A stretch of DNA of 64,000 nt from JACMNW01 sp031402355 (GCA_031402355.1 JANNSG010000134.1:1-64000); one strand, 5' to 3'; positions 16,617 to 24,888 are shown, numbered from the stretch's first letter. The notes: generated by a model from the letters alone, not told the origin. Translations and numbers: made by a program.

Positions 16617-16860
16617 GCGCCAGTTGCGCCAGTTGACTGGAGCAGACTGGCGCAAACCCCTACAAAACTACACGTTGCGGGGTGTTCCCCAACCAAGGGG
16701 AACCCCTGCGCCAGTAGTAGTTATACTATAGGCGCGCAGACTAGTGGCGCACCCAAAAACCCTTATTTTCAAGCAATCGCGCGCGTGCCGGAAATCGAGC
16801 AACGACTGGCGCAAACTAGCACCAAAAACCGTCTTTTTGCAATGTTGCGACTGGCGCAAA
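16617..16860. repeat. Iteron-like cluster, candidate replication origin of the element
   Basis: The core ACTGGCGC recurs in both orientations: direct copies extended to ACTGGCGCAAA at 16646-16656, 16805-16815 and 16850-16860, inverted copies GCGCCAGT at 16617-16624, 16626-16633 and 16708-16715, and a one-mismatch copy at 16743-16750. The region also holds an A/T-rich stretch around 16712-16731. It lies directly after the primase-helicase gene and before the next gene, as expected for a cis-acting origin. A 104-codon reading frame across it looks non-coding. Confidence 0.65.
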
Positions 16861-16885
16861 ATCACCCCAACCAGAAGGAAAACCT

Positions 16886-17308
16886 ATGTCACAAGTGAAA
16901 AACAAATGGCTGGATACAGTCGCAGATTGGTTTGAAGCAAATCCCGAACGTGAGTTTTATTGTGGGTATATTCCCAAGTCCGAACTTGTGTCTGTATCAC
17001 AAGCAGGGCAGTTGGTGGGCTTTGCTTCGCAGCCTGCCGGACAGGCTGGTTTCCTGCAGCCGCAGTTGTCCGGCGTATTGATGGAAGTCGCTTGCGTGGT
17101 GCGGCGGGCGGACTTGGTTGGTGGACAGCCCGCCAACATGGTCTTTGTGCTGGACGGCGGTATGCCGCCGCATGTGCATGACCAAAGCGATCACCGTCCA
17201 ATGGAAAGCTGGGGGTCGTTTCTCTGGCAAGCTGCTTACGAGGCGACACAAGCGGGTAGGTCGCTGATTGACGTTCTGTCCAAGACGAAGTTGATCAGAC
17301 GGCCTTAG
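16886..17308 (+). CDS. Hypothetical protein of the element
   Basis: A 140-residue protein not recognised as a known family. ATG 16886 is preceded by AGAAGGA at 16873-16879. It has an acidic/aromatic N-terminus (WLDTVADWFEANPEREF), a central hydrophobic beta-like region (LMEVACVVRRAD, MVFVLDGG) and a His-rich segment MPPHVHDQSDH. The stop overlaps the end of the convergent gene at 17305 by four bases. Function unknown. Confidence 0.65.
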   Translation: MSQVKNKWLDTVADWFEANPEREFYCGYIPKSELVSVSQAGQLVGFASQPAGQAGFLQPQLSGVLMEVACVVRRADLVGGQPANMVFVLDGGMPPHVHDQSDHRPMESWGSFLWQAAYEATQAGRSLIDVLSKTKLIRRP

Positions 17309-18318
17309 ACCCGCCCCAACTGCATCACCAACGCGATCCAGCGCCGTTGCGCCGCTGGGTCGTTCGGATCACGCTGGAAATCTCGCAGTGTCCGCAACAG
17401 GTCCAGCCGTGCCGGATCATCGGGGCACTGGTCCATCATGGCGCGGACTTCCGGCCCACAGGTCCAAGCAAAAGCCATCAGGTCCGCAACCGCCTCTGGC
17501 CCGTCCGGCACCTTTCGGGGTCGCCCCGGACCTGCCTGTTTGCGGACCCGAACAACCTTCACCTTGTAGGCGTCCGGCTTGGACCGATTGCTTTGGCCAC
17601 CCGCCGCACGCGCCTTCCAAGGCCTCACAGGCGAGCCTAACAGGCCAACCCCGGTTGGCGCGTCAGATGAAGGCGTGACAGCCAACCCACGCGCTACAGC
17701 GCGTTCCAGCCCCCCAGCCAGCAACGCAGCCTTAAGCGCCCGCCCTGCCTTCGTGCGGCGGTCCAAATCTCCGGCACGGACCCACACCATCAAGCGTTCG
17801 GCATCGGCCTTGCGGCGTGGTAGGTCCGTCAGGACAGCCCGCGTCCAAGCCCCGTCACTGGGGCGGTCCAACTGCAACCGCTGGAAGCGCCAGCGCAGCC
17901 AGTCCAACAGCGCGGGCAGCGCCGTGCCGGGGTCTACGCCCAGCGCGCCCAGCGAGGCTAGAAACCGACCTTCGTTAGGGCCAAGGTCTATGGTTTGCCC
18001 CGGCAGAGACGGGTTTCGCTTCCAACCATGCACAAGCCTGTTGCGCGCCCGCCGCGCCTCTGCACGGGCAAACTCGGCGGGCGACACCCGCCCGGTCCGC
18101 AATCCCGCAAGCTGGTTCTGGCGATGCACACGGGCTGCGTCCGGACCAGCATGCCGGAGACACCGCATACTGTCTGTTATCGGCACTTGGGTGCAGGTCC
18201 GGCCCGTCTTGGACCGCGCGCCGCAGGTAGGTGACAGCGGGCCGCCCCTACGATGCAAGCGCGCAGCGGCTTCAAAATTCTCGGCTTGGGCGAGACTGCG
18301 GAAACCTCTAGTTTGCAT
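17305..18318 (-). CDS. Hypothetical protein with N-terminal Cys/His (HGGxSTG-like) motif
   Basis: A 337-residue basic, arginine-rich protein. Residues 32-57 (CGARSKTGRTCTQVP, then MRCLRHAG) match the CxA-xxG-xxC...RCxxHGG pattern of small HGGxSTG proteins common in phages and integrative elements, probably a zinc site. The following region (residues 60-130) is rich in Arg/Ala helices, and the remainder has no motif I recognise, with a basic patch VRVRKQAGPGRPRKVP near residue 253 resembling an AT-hook-like DNA-contact segment. DNA binding is plausible; its job is unknown. Confidence 0.7.
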   Translation of the reverse strand: MQTRGFRSLAQAENFEAAARLHRRGGPLSPTCGARSKTGRTCTQVPITDSMRCLRHAGPDAARVHRQNQLAGLRTGRVSPAEFARAEARRARNRLVHGWKRNPSLPGQTIDLGPNEGRFLASLGALGVDPGTALPALLDWLRWRFQRLQLDRPSDGAWTRAVLTDLPRRKADAERLMVWVRAGDLDRRTKAGRALKAALLAGGLERAVARGLAVTPSSDAPTGVGLLGSPVRPWKARAAGGQSNRSKPDAYKVKVVRVRKQAGPGRPRKVPDGPEAVADLMAFAWTCGPEVRAMMDQCPDDPARLDLLRTLRDFQRDPNDPAAQRRWIALVMQLGRV

Positions 18319-18437
18319 TGATGGCCCTTCTGCATCGCCAGCCGAGCATGTGAGGTATTAAATTGCCCCAATTCTGATGGCATAAAAAGATCAAATATTA
18401 GATACATGCGACGTCGCAATTGTTGCAATTAGAATTG

Positions 18438-20105
18438 CTACTTTTGGTCATCAACCGGCTCTTTGTGAGCGTCATTCCAAATCGACCACGCCATGCTCTC
18501 GCAATATATGACTGCGAGTTCCTCTTGGCTCAAAGCCGCCATAGATTGGATATCCTCATGGGCGGCCATGAATTCGAGAAGCCTTTCTTTACTGGTATGA
18601 CTATAGGAGCGATAGAGGAACTCAGCCATTTCGAGCCAATTTGTTGGGGGGTCGTGCTCCTCCTCATACTGTCCGAAAAAGGTTTTGGGATGCCGCTTCC
18701 AAGCGCTCAATTCCCGTTCGGTCAGTTCATGGGCAACCAAAACGCGTTGACCGTTCTCCAGCCGATAAATACCTTGGGCTTTTTTCCAAGACTCCACAAC
18801 TATCGCCTTTTCCAGCACTCCCAAGATTTGTTCTCCCTTACCGTTGGGCACGAGGTATGTGTGCCCAATTCTTAGTCTTGGGTATTCTTCATCCTTACCA
18901 AACGCGAATTCCGGGATTTCACCATCAAAAGTCACCGGGATATGACTGTGCGCTTTCAGGGAGGCGAAAAGTGCTAAGATTTCCTTATGCTGCTCTAAGT
19001 TTTCCAAATAATCCTTGAACCGGTTTATTTGCGAGCGCGGCCCGAAATTCGGAATTCTATACCCATCAGCAATCGCCTGTAGTCCTACGTCCACTGCTTC
19101 AAGATTGTTGTGATAGGCATGATTAGTGACGACCACGTAGGCGGGCGGATACAATTCACCTTTGCCATCAATAAAACTTTCAGCGTCTTTGATTTGGTCA
19201 AGCGCTGCATGGACCCAAGTGCCTGCGTAGTCATGTCCTACGACGTCAGGAATATTTACCTCGATAAATACTATCCGCGCATGTTCAGAACTTTTTCGAA
19301 GTGCCGTTGTCAATTTCTGACTAACGCGTAGGCGCTTTGCCTCATCCATCGGCCCATCAGCACCTATCAAACGATTTCTCGCCTTGACCTCAACAGCAAA
19401 CTTCTTGCCGGTCGCGGGGTAAGTCGCAACAAACTCCACGTGGCTTTTTCTGCCATCGTGTTCGTTTTCGTAATCAAGCTGGAACCCTGCCTTTAGGAAT
19501 GCCGCCGATGCGTATGCTTCGAACAACTTGCCGATGAAATCATCAGTTCTTGAGCTCTTTAGTCGCACCACAAAACTATCACGTATCGATTGGGCTTTTT
19601 TGGAATCAGAGTGATGCTCTATCAGGTAAAGGTTGTAAGCAAGATTGAGAAACGCCCTTTGCGCCCCCGTCATTGGGCCGGAGAACACTCCGTCTTTTTC
19701 AACAGCCATTGCCCGAGCATCCCGCATTGCTTGGTCATACCACCGGATGATCTGATGTCGTTCTGCGGCAGGTTTCTTAATTTGCTCATCAATCCACGCT
19801 CGGCCCAATATATCAAAGATGTAGTCCCGAAGAAAATCATGGAAAGTCTTCCACTTCGAGGAATAAAATAAGCGATTGCAAACAGCGACCACACGTTGAC
19901 CCTTGAAGTCGGTAGAAATGATTGGACGACCAAGCCCCTGTTGTTTTTCCCGCTGCGCGTTTTCCGCTTCAATTTCGAGACGCCTTCTTTGAAAAGAGGC
20001 TTGGTCAAAACTACTTCCTATGCCCCCGGCACCCTTGCCGTGGCACTGCTTATACTTCTTGCCGCTTCCGCACGGGCAAGTCTGATTCCGTCCGATCTTC
20101 GCCAA
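18438..20105 (-). CDS. SEC-C motif protein with PD-(D/E)xK-like nuclease core
   Basis: A 555-residue protein visibly less GC-rich than its neighbours. The N-terminus is a SEC-C zinc motif, TCPCGSGKKYKQCHG (C10, C12, C21, H22). Around residues 190-245 a restriction-endonuclease-like core can be read: E196 in GKLFEAYAS, E224 in SHVEFVATYP and the ExK pair in FAVEVKARN (E239, K241). The C-terminal half has no recognised domain. The combination, plus a divergent restriction-modification gene, suggests a defence nuclease; this is inference. The start ATG 20105 begins exactly with the SEC-C motif context MAKIGRNQ, so the N-terminus is probably complete. Confidence 0.75.
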   Translation of the reverse strand: MAKIGRNQTCPCGSGKKYKQCHGKGAGGIGSSFDQASFQRRRLEIEAENAQREKQQGLGRPIISTDFKGQRVVAVCNRLFYSSKWKTFHDFLRDYIFDILGRAWIDEQIKKPAAERHQIIRWYDQAMRDARAMAVEKDGVFSGPMTGAQRAFLNLAYNLYLIEHHSDSKKAQSIRDSFVVRLKSSRTDDFIGKLFEAYASAAFLKAGFQLDYENEHDGRKSHVEFVATYPATGKKFAVEVKARNRLIGADGPMDEAKRLRVSQKLTTALRKSSEHARIVFIEVNIPDVVGHDYAGTWVHAALDQIKDAESFIDGKGELYPPAYVVVTNHAYHNNLEAVDVGLQAIADGYRIPNFGPRSQINRFKDYLENLEQHKEILALFASLKAHSHIPVTFDGEIPEFAFGKDEEYPRLRIGHTYLVPNGKGEQILGVLEKAIVVESWKKAQGIYRLENGQRVLVAHELTERELSAWKRHPKTFFGQYEEEHDPPTNWLEMAEFLYRSYSHTSKERLLEFMAAHEDIQSMAALSQEELAVIYCESMAWSIWNDAHKEPVDDQK

Positions 20106-20530
20106 ATATGTGATCTTTCAAAAGAAAATTGCAGTTAGATTTAGGCCGTGATACCGGAATCAGTCAGGTGCCTTCCTGCGCCGGTCCGAAGCAACGATAG
20201 TCTGGGTCGCTGACACTGACAATTGCTACCCATACCTCATAAGCGTGCAGGGGCAGGCTGGGGGGAGATTCCAGTCGTTGCAAAAAGAGAACGCCACTAT
20301 TTCAACGAACAGTTGCGAAACCATCGGGCTTGCGCGTAGCGTCTGATCGAAGAACACGGAGCAATTTGAATGGTCTTTCGGAAATCGCGCGCACTCGGTT
20401 GCGCGCACCGTATGTTGGTTAGGCCCGTCGGGCCGACGCATGCAGACCTTTGCAACCTGTCTCGGCTTGGCTCCGCACGAGACCTACAGCCCGGCACACC
20501 GCACAACACCCAAAGACAGCGCACCCTCTT
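20106..20530. other. Divergent promoter region between the nuclease-like and RM genes
   Basis: No gene is supported in these 425 bases, although short open frames exist. It must contain the promoters of both divergent genes. Visible features are a repeated GCGCGCAC around 20387-20410, separated by six bases, and a GCCCGTCGGGC inverted repeat near 20427. The part nearest the nuclease-like gene is A/T-rich. A small RNA or an operator for a controller protein could sit here; nothing specific is shown. Confidence 0.5.
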
Positions 20531-23500
20531 ATGGCTGTAAACATTGAAGAATTCATCGAACGCTGGCAGGGGTCCGGCGGTAGCGAACGCGCAAACTTTC
20601 AACAATTTGCAATCGAGTTGACCCAGCTTTTAGAGGTGGACCTGCCAAAGCCCGCCACCGCCGATGCCCAAAACGATGACTATCGGTTTGAACGACCTGT
20701 TACTTTCATCCACACCGGAACGCAGTCGCGCGGCTTTGTTGACCTTTACCGCGCCCGCCATTTTGTCATGGAAGCCAAACAGGGAACCGGCAAAGGCCGC
20801 GATGCCCCGGACACACAACTTTCCTTACTGCCGGACGAACCCGCGAAGCTGCGCCAAGGTCATGGCGTCCGTGGCACTCGTCGCTGGGACGATACAATGC
20901 TGCGAGCGCGCAATCAGGCCGACAGTTACGCTCGTGCAGTGGCGCGGACCGACGGCTGGCCGCCGTTTCTGCTGATCGTCGATGTGGGCCATGTGATTGA
21001 GGTGTTTGCTGACTTTTCAGGTCAAGGTCAGGGCTACACACAGTTCCCGGACGGCAACCGCTACCGGATCACCCTGGACGATCTGCGCGATCACAAAATC
21101 CGCGAACGCCTTGCCACGATCTGGACTGCCCCGCACAGTCTTGACCCTGCCAAAATCAGCGCCGCCGTCACACGCAAAGTCGCGGGGCACTTGGCCCAAC
21201 TTGGCAAATCGTTCGAGGGCCAAGGCCATTCGTCCGAAGGGGTCGCGCGTTTCCTCATGCGCTGCCTGTTCACCATGTTTGCTGAAGACGTGGAACTCAT
21301 CCCGGCAGGAGCGTTCTCAACCTTGTTGAAAGAATTGCGCGGCACCCCGGAGCACGCCCAGCCCGCGCTCAAATCCTTGTGGGAAACGATGAACACAGGC
21401 GGTTTTTCGGCCATCCTTCGCAAAGACCTGATGCGCTTTAACGGCGGTCTTTTCAAAGACGCCACTGCGCTTCCGCTGTCAAACGTCCAGCTTTCCCTAC
21501 TGATCCAAGCCGCCGAACACGACTGGCGCGAAGTGGAACCTGCTATTTTCGGCACGCTTCTGGAGCGGGCGCTAGACAAGCGCCAGCGCCACAAGCTGGG
21601 CGCGCATTATACCCCCCGCGCCTATGTTGAACGCCTTGTAACTCCGGTAGTCATGGACCCACTGCGTGCAGACTGGCGCGATGTGCAGGCCGCTGCGCTG
21701 ATCCTTGCCAACCAAGACAACCTTAAAGACGCCCGCGCGACGGTGCGGGCATTTCACCAGCGCCTTTGCGAAGTTCGCGTGTTGGACCCCGCCTGCGGGT
21801 CCGGCAACTTCCTCTATGTCGCTCTAGAACTGATGAAGCGCCTTGAGGGCGAGGTGATGGCGCTGCTGCGCGATCTGGGTGATGATCAGGACGCGCTTGC
21901 CCTAGCCGGACACACAGTTGACCCGCACCAATTCTTAGGCATCGAACTGAACCCGTGGGCCGCCGCCGTGGCCGAACTGGTGCTGTGGATCGGCTATCTT
22001 CAATGGCACTTCCGCACCCACGGCAAGGCCAGCCCCGCCGAACCCGTCTTGCGCGATTTTAAGAATATCGAAAACCGAGACGCGGTTCTGGATTGGGACA
22101 CCCGCCGCGAACGCCGCGACGATCAGGGTAATTTGGTCACCCGCTGGGATGGCATCGGCACGATCTTGCATAATGTGACGGGCGAGCGTGTGCCGGACCC
22201 ACAGGCCCGAACGCAAGTTTGGGAATATACAAAACCACGCCCGGCCAAATGGCCCGAAGTGGACTTCATAATCGGCAATCCGCCATTCATAGGCGCAAGC
22301 CGGATGCGTGACGCGCTGGGGAACGGCTACACCGAAGCAATTCGCAAGGCCTATCCCAAAGTTCCGGACAGTGCTGATTTTGTAATGTTCTGGTGGGAAA
22401 AGGCCGCACTGGCCGCCCGCACTTATGCCGCCGCAAAAGGCAAAGGTTGCCGCCGTTTTGGCCTGATCACAACCAATTCACTTCGCCAAACCTTTAACCG
22501 CAAGGTGTTGGAGACGCATCTGAGTGATCCCAAAACACCTCTTGGTCTGGTCTTTGCCATTCCGGATCATCCTTGGGTTGATGCGGGCGATGGTGCTGCG
22601 GTGCGCATAGGGATGACCGTGGCCGAAAAAGGGCGCGGTGAAGGTCGTCTGTTCACTGTCGCATCCGAGGCGAAAAGCACTGATGCCAACGAAGGCCGCG
22701 ACGTGTCTTTGAATATGCAGCGTGGGACGATCTTTGCCGATCTGCGGGTTGGAGCCGACGTCCTTCAGGCCAAGCCGCTTAGAGCCAATTTTGGACTTTC
22801 TGCAAGAGGCGCATTCTTGATTGGAAAGGGCTTCCTAGTTACGCGGGAGTTTGCAATTGAAAATGCACTAGGCACTGACGCCGCGAAAACGCGTGTAATC
22901 CGTCCTTTTCTGGGCGGATATGACATGACACAGTTGCATAGACGAAGGTGGGTCATTGACTTTTGGGGACTGAGCGAAGGGGAAGCGCGCAGCAAGTATC
23001 CGAGGCTGTACCAGCATATCCGTGATACGGTAAAACCAGTTCGCGATGAAAACGACATGGATTGGCGGAGGGAAAATTGGTGGGTGTTTGGTGACCCGGG
23101 CCGGAGCTTCCGTAGCGCGACGGCTGGCTTGCAGCTTTCGATTGTGACCTCAAGAACAGCAAAGCATCGGATTTTCCAGTTTTGGAGCACCAACGACTTA
23201 CCTGAAAGCGAAGTGGTTATTGTAGGCTCATGTGATGCAAGCCTACTAGCTATCCTTTCGTCACGTCCACACTCCACATTCTCTTTAGCAACATGTGGTT
23301 GGATGGGTGTCGGGAATGACCCACGATATAACAATTCAATCTGCTTTGACCCTTTCCCCTTCCCAGCCCTAGCGGAACCGCTCAAAAGCCGCCTACGTCA
23401 TCTCGGCGAAGCCCTTGATGCTCACCGCAAGGCGCAACAAGCGCATCACCCCAAGCTGACGCTAACGGCGACGTATAACGTTCTCGAAAAACTACGCGCT

Positions 23501-23995
23501 GGGGAACGGATTGAAGGTAAAGATAAAGAAATCTACGACCAAGGCCTAATTGGCATTTTGCGCGACCTACACGACCAAATCGACATTGCGGTGGCCGAAG
23601 CCTACGGCTGGCCCGTCAACTTGACTGATGATGAAATCCTGCATCGCCTCGTCGCCCTAAACCACGAACGCGCCGCCGAGGAAGCGCGCGGCCTGATCCG
23701 CTGGCTACGCCCGGACTACCAGAACCCGGCAGGTCACTCCGCCGCCGTGCCGGGGCAGCAAAGCGAACTCGACGTCGGCCCGACCGACACCAGCACAAAA
23801 ACTCCGTGGCCCAAGGCCTTGCCAGAGCAAATCGCTGCCGTCCGGGCGGCGCTGCAAGAAATGGGCGACGCCACCCCCGACCAAATTGCCAAACGTTTCA
23901 GCCGCGCCCAAGGCCGCAGCGTGCAGCCCCTGCTGGAAAGTTTGGCGGCGTTAGGTCAGGCGCAATCGGTCGAAGGTGGGAGGTTCGCAGCGTGA
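20531..23995 (+). CDS. MmeI-like (type IIL/IIG) restriction-modification enzyme
   Basis: A 1154-residue single-chain enzyme predicted to methylate adenine at its target and cut unmodified DNA. The N-terminal nuclease motif is D71-x9-E81-A-K83 (DLYRARHFVMEAK), the same spacing as MmeI (D70-x9-E80-x-K82). The amino-methyltransferase core has motif I LDPACGSGNFLYVAL (418-432) and motif IV NPPF (583-586), with HYTPRAYVERLV before it. Target recognition should lie around 720-960. A C-terminal extension ends in a winged-helix-like stretch (TPDQIAKRFSRAQGRSVQPLL). ATG 20531 is preferred; upstream in-frame codons lack coding character. It is longer than MmeI itself. Confidence 0.88.
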   Translation: MAVNIEEFIERWQGSGGSERANFQQFAIELTQLLEVDLPKPATADAQNDDYRFERPVTFIHTGTQSRGFVDLYRARHFVMEAKQGTGKGRDAPDTQLSLLPDEPAKLRQGHGVRGTRRWDDTMLRARNQADSYARAVARTDGWPPFLLIVDVGHVIEVFADFSGQGQGYTQFPDGNRYRITLDDLRDHKIRERLATIWTAPHSLDPAKISAAVTRKVAGHLAQLGKSFEGQGHSSEGVARFLMRCLFTMFAEDVELIPAGAFSTLLKELRGTPEHAQPALKSLWETMNTGGFSAILRKDLMRFNGGLFKDATALPLSNVQLSLLIQAAEHDWREVEPAIFGTLLERALDKRQRHKLGAHYTPRAYVERLVTPVVMDPLRADWRDVQAAALILANQDNLKDARATVRAFHQRLCEVRVLDPACGSGNFLYVALELMKRLEGEVMALLRDLGDDQDALALAGHTVDPHQFLGIELNPWAAAVAELVLWIGYLQWHFRTHGKASPAEPVLRDFKNIENRDAVLDWDTRRERRDDQGNLVTRWDGIGTILHNVTGERVPDPQARTQVWEYTKPRPAKWPEVDFIIGNPPFIGASRMRDALGNGYTEAIRKAYPKVPDSADFVMFWWEKAALAARTYAAAKGKGCRRFGLITTNSLRQTFNRKVLETHLSDPKTPLGLVFAIPDHPWVDAGDGAAVRIGMTVAEKGRGEGRLFTVASEAKSTDANEGRDVSLNMQRGTIFADLRVGADVLQAKPLRANFGLSARGAFLIGKGFLVTREFAIENALGTDAAKTRVIRPFLGGYDMTQLHRRRWVIDFWGLSEGEARSKYPRLYQHIRDTVKPVRDENDMDWRRENWWVFGDPGRSFRSATAGLQLSIVTSRTAKHRIFQFWSTNDLPESEVVIVGSCDASLLAILSSRPHSTFSLATCGWMGVGNDPRYNNSICFDPFPFPALAEPLKSRLRHLGEALDAHRKAQQAHHPKLTLTATYNVLEKLRAGERIEGKDKEIYDQGLIGILRDLHDQIDIAVAEAYGWPVNLTDDEILHRLVALNHERAAEEARGLIRWLRPDYQNPAGHSAAVPGQQSELDVGPTDTSTKTPWPKALPEQIAAVRAALQEMGDATPDQIAKRFSRAQGRSVQPLLESLAALGQAQSVEGGRFAA

Positions 23996-24333
23996 AAAAC
24001 ACGCTAGGGCAATTGATGATGCTAGTTTTGATCGTGGCGCTGAATTGGGGCGCTTATCAATGGCTGAAAAGCGATAGACCAAAGACGCCAGCCACGATTG
24101 AAGGCTTCCTATTGCTCGAAAATGAGAGTGGCAAACATGTCGAGTATTCGCTGGGCATGTCCCGAACAATGTCCGACTGCCGTGGCATGGGAAATGTTGA
24201 GACTGGACCAGACGAAGACGGCTACTGGGTGGACCCAACTTTCAGCCAAATCGGACAAGAAACCGACGGCTGGACCTATTTTTCAGTGGCAGGTTTTGTT
24301 TGCCGACCCAGTCCAGTTTCCGCGCAACCATGA
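23992..24333 (+). CDS. Small membrane-anchored hypothetical protein coupled to the RM gene
   Basis: A 113-residue protein starting at GTG 23992 and overlapping the RM stop as GTGA, with GGGAGG just upstream. Residues 4-22 form one hydrophobic helix (LGQLMMLVLIVALNWGAYQW), and the rest is polar with two cysteines (SDCRGMG, GFVCRPSP), suggesting a periplasmic domain anchored in the inner membrane. No family is recognised. Coupling to a restriction enzyme is unusual; it could be an accessory or immunity-type membrane factor, or simply a passenger gene. Confidence 0.65.
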   Translation: MKNTLGQLMMLVLIVALNWGAYQWLKSDRPKTPATIEGFLLLENESGKHVEYSLGMSRTMSDCRGMGNVETGPDEDGYWVDPTFSQIGQETDGWTYFSVAGFVCRPSPVSAQP

Positions 24334-24798
24334 TGACTGGAATTTTGGTTTGTCTGCTTTGTTCAAAAGTTGAGAAATTTCCCGCTTTGTGTTTGCGCCC
24401 GATAAGAGTAATCGCGCCCGCGCCGGGGCAGGCCGGGGGGGGGCGGGGTCGAGGTCCGGCTGGCCGGGGTTCGGACTTAGCGGCCAAAGTCCACGTCCGC
24501 TTGCCAAGTCCGGCACAACGACTGGGCACGGACAGACCGCTTCACAAGGCGTAGGCCACGCGCCCTATGCGGACCTGCTGCCCCTGCTGGGGTATCAGTG
24601 CAATTATGCTTTACCTGCCTTGCTACAGCAGATGCACCCAACACGTTTCACCGCCGTCACGATCACGGAAACGTGAGCATACCCCCTGCAGGGTGCTGTT
24701 TGGTGGGCTATGCTCCGAGGGCAAGCAAAGCGATATTAGGGACAGCTTAGGGTCTGGCCCGAACAAATCTAAGAAAATGTAATAAAAACAACGGCTTG
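24334..24798. other. Right-end non-coding region of the element
   Basis: No gene is supported in these 465 bases. It holds a G-run cluster at about 24424-24448, including nine consecutive G, that could form a quadruplex; an inverted repeat GAGCATA/TATGCTC at 24675-24681 and 24709-24715; the TTAGGG double repeat at 24736-24752; and an A/T-rich stretch directly before attR. The features fit an element end carrying recombination-protein sites. Confidence 0.55.
24736..24752 (+). repeat. TTAGGG double repeat, right copy (candidate integrase arm site)
   Basis: TTAGGGACAGCTTAGGG, 15 of 17 identical to the left copy at 11286-11302 and in the same orientation. It lies 46 bp inside attR. Confidence 0.6.
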
Positions 24799-24812
24799 TG
24801 GCGGAGAGACAG
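24799..24812. repeat. attR: 3' end of tRNA-Ser
   Basis: TGGCGGAGAGACAG, the direct repeat partner of attL at 11143-11156. The tRNA gene stays intact at this border because the crossover falls within its 3' end. Confidence 0.9.
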
Positions 24813-24888
24813 GGATTCGAACCCTGGGTCGGCGCAAACCGACAACGGTTTTCGAGACCGCCGCATTCGACCACTCTGCCACCTCTCC
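24799..24888 (-). tRNA. tRNA-Ser (anticodon CGA), integration target
   Basis: Read on the minus strand, the 90-nt gene starts GGAGAGGTGGCAGAGTGGTC and ends with an encoded CCA. The acceptor stem GGAGAGG pairs with TCTCTCC (one G-T pair), the discriminator is G, the long variable arm typical of serine tRNAs is present, and the anticodon loop CTCGAAA gives CGA, reading UCG codons. It is intact despite the adjacent element. Confidence 0.97.

Larger units (their letters stand above)
11143..24812 (+). mobile_element. Integrative element inserted in tRNA-Ser(CGA), about 13.7 kb
   Basis: Bounded by a 14-bp direct repeat that duplicates the 3' end of tRNA-Ser, with a tyrosine integrase just inside the left end and matching TTAGGG-type repeats near both ends. 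It carries its own replication module (AlpA-like regulator, primase-helicase, iteron-like cluster) and cargo: a Zn-finger-like protein, a SEC-C/nuclease-like protein, an MmeI-like restriction-modification enzyme and small unknown genes. No capsid, terminase, relaxase or type IV secretion genes are seen, so it resembles a phage satellite or a mobilisable/integrative plasmid rather than a prophage or a self-transmissible ICE. Confidence 0.9.

Noticed and set aside
16584..16898. A 104-codon reading frame overlapping the primase-helicase stop
   Set aside because: Its sequence is dominated by the ACTGGCGC repeats and it overlaps the start of the next well-supported gene. It is better explained as origin DNA, although the ATGA overlap kept it under consideration.
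24567..24782. A 71-codon frame at the element's right end
   Set aside because: Cys/Arg/Ser-rich composition unlike coding DNA here, no ribosome site, and it overlaps the repeat and hairpin features.
11143..24812. Prophage
   Set aside because: No capsid, portal, terminase, tail or lysis genes are present; only integration, replication and cargo genes are seen.
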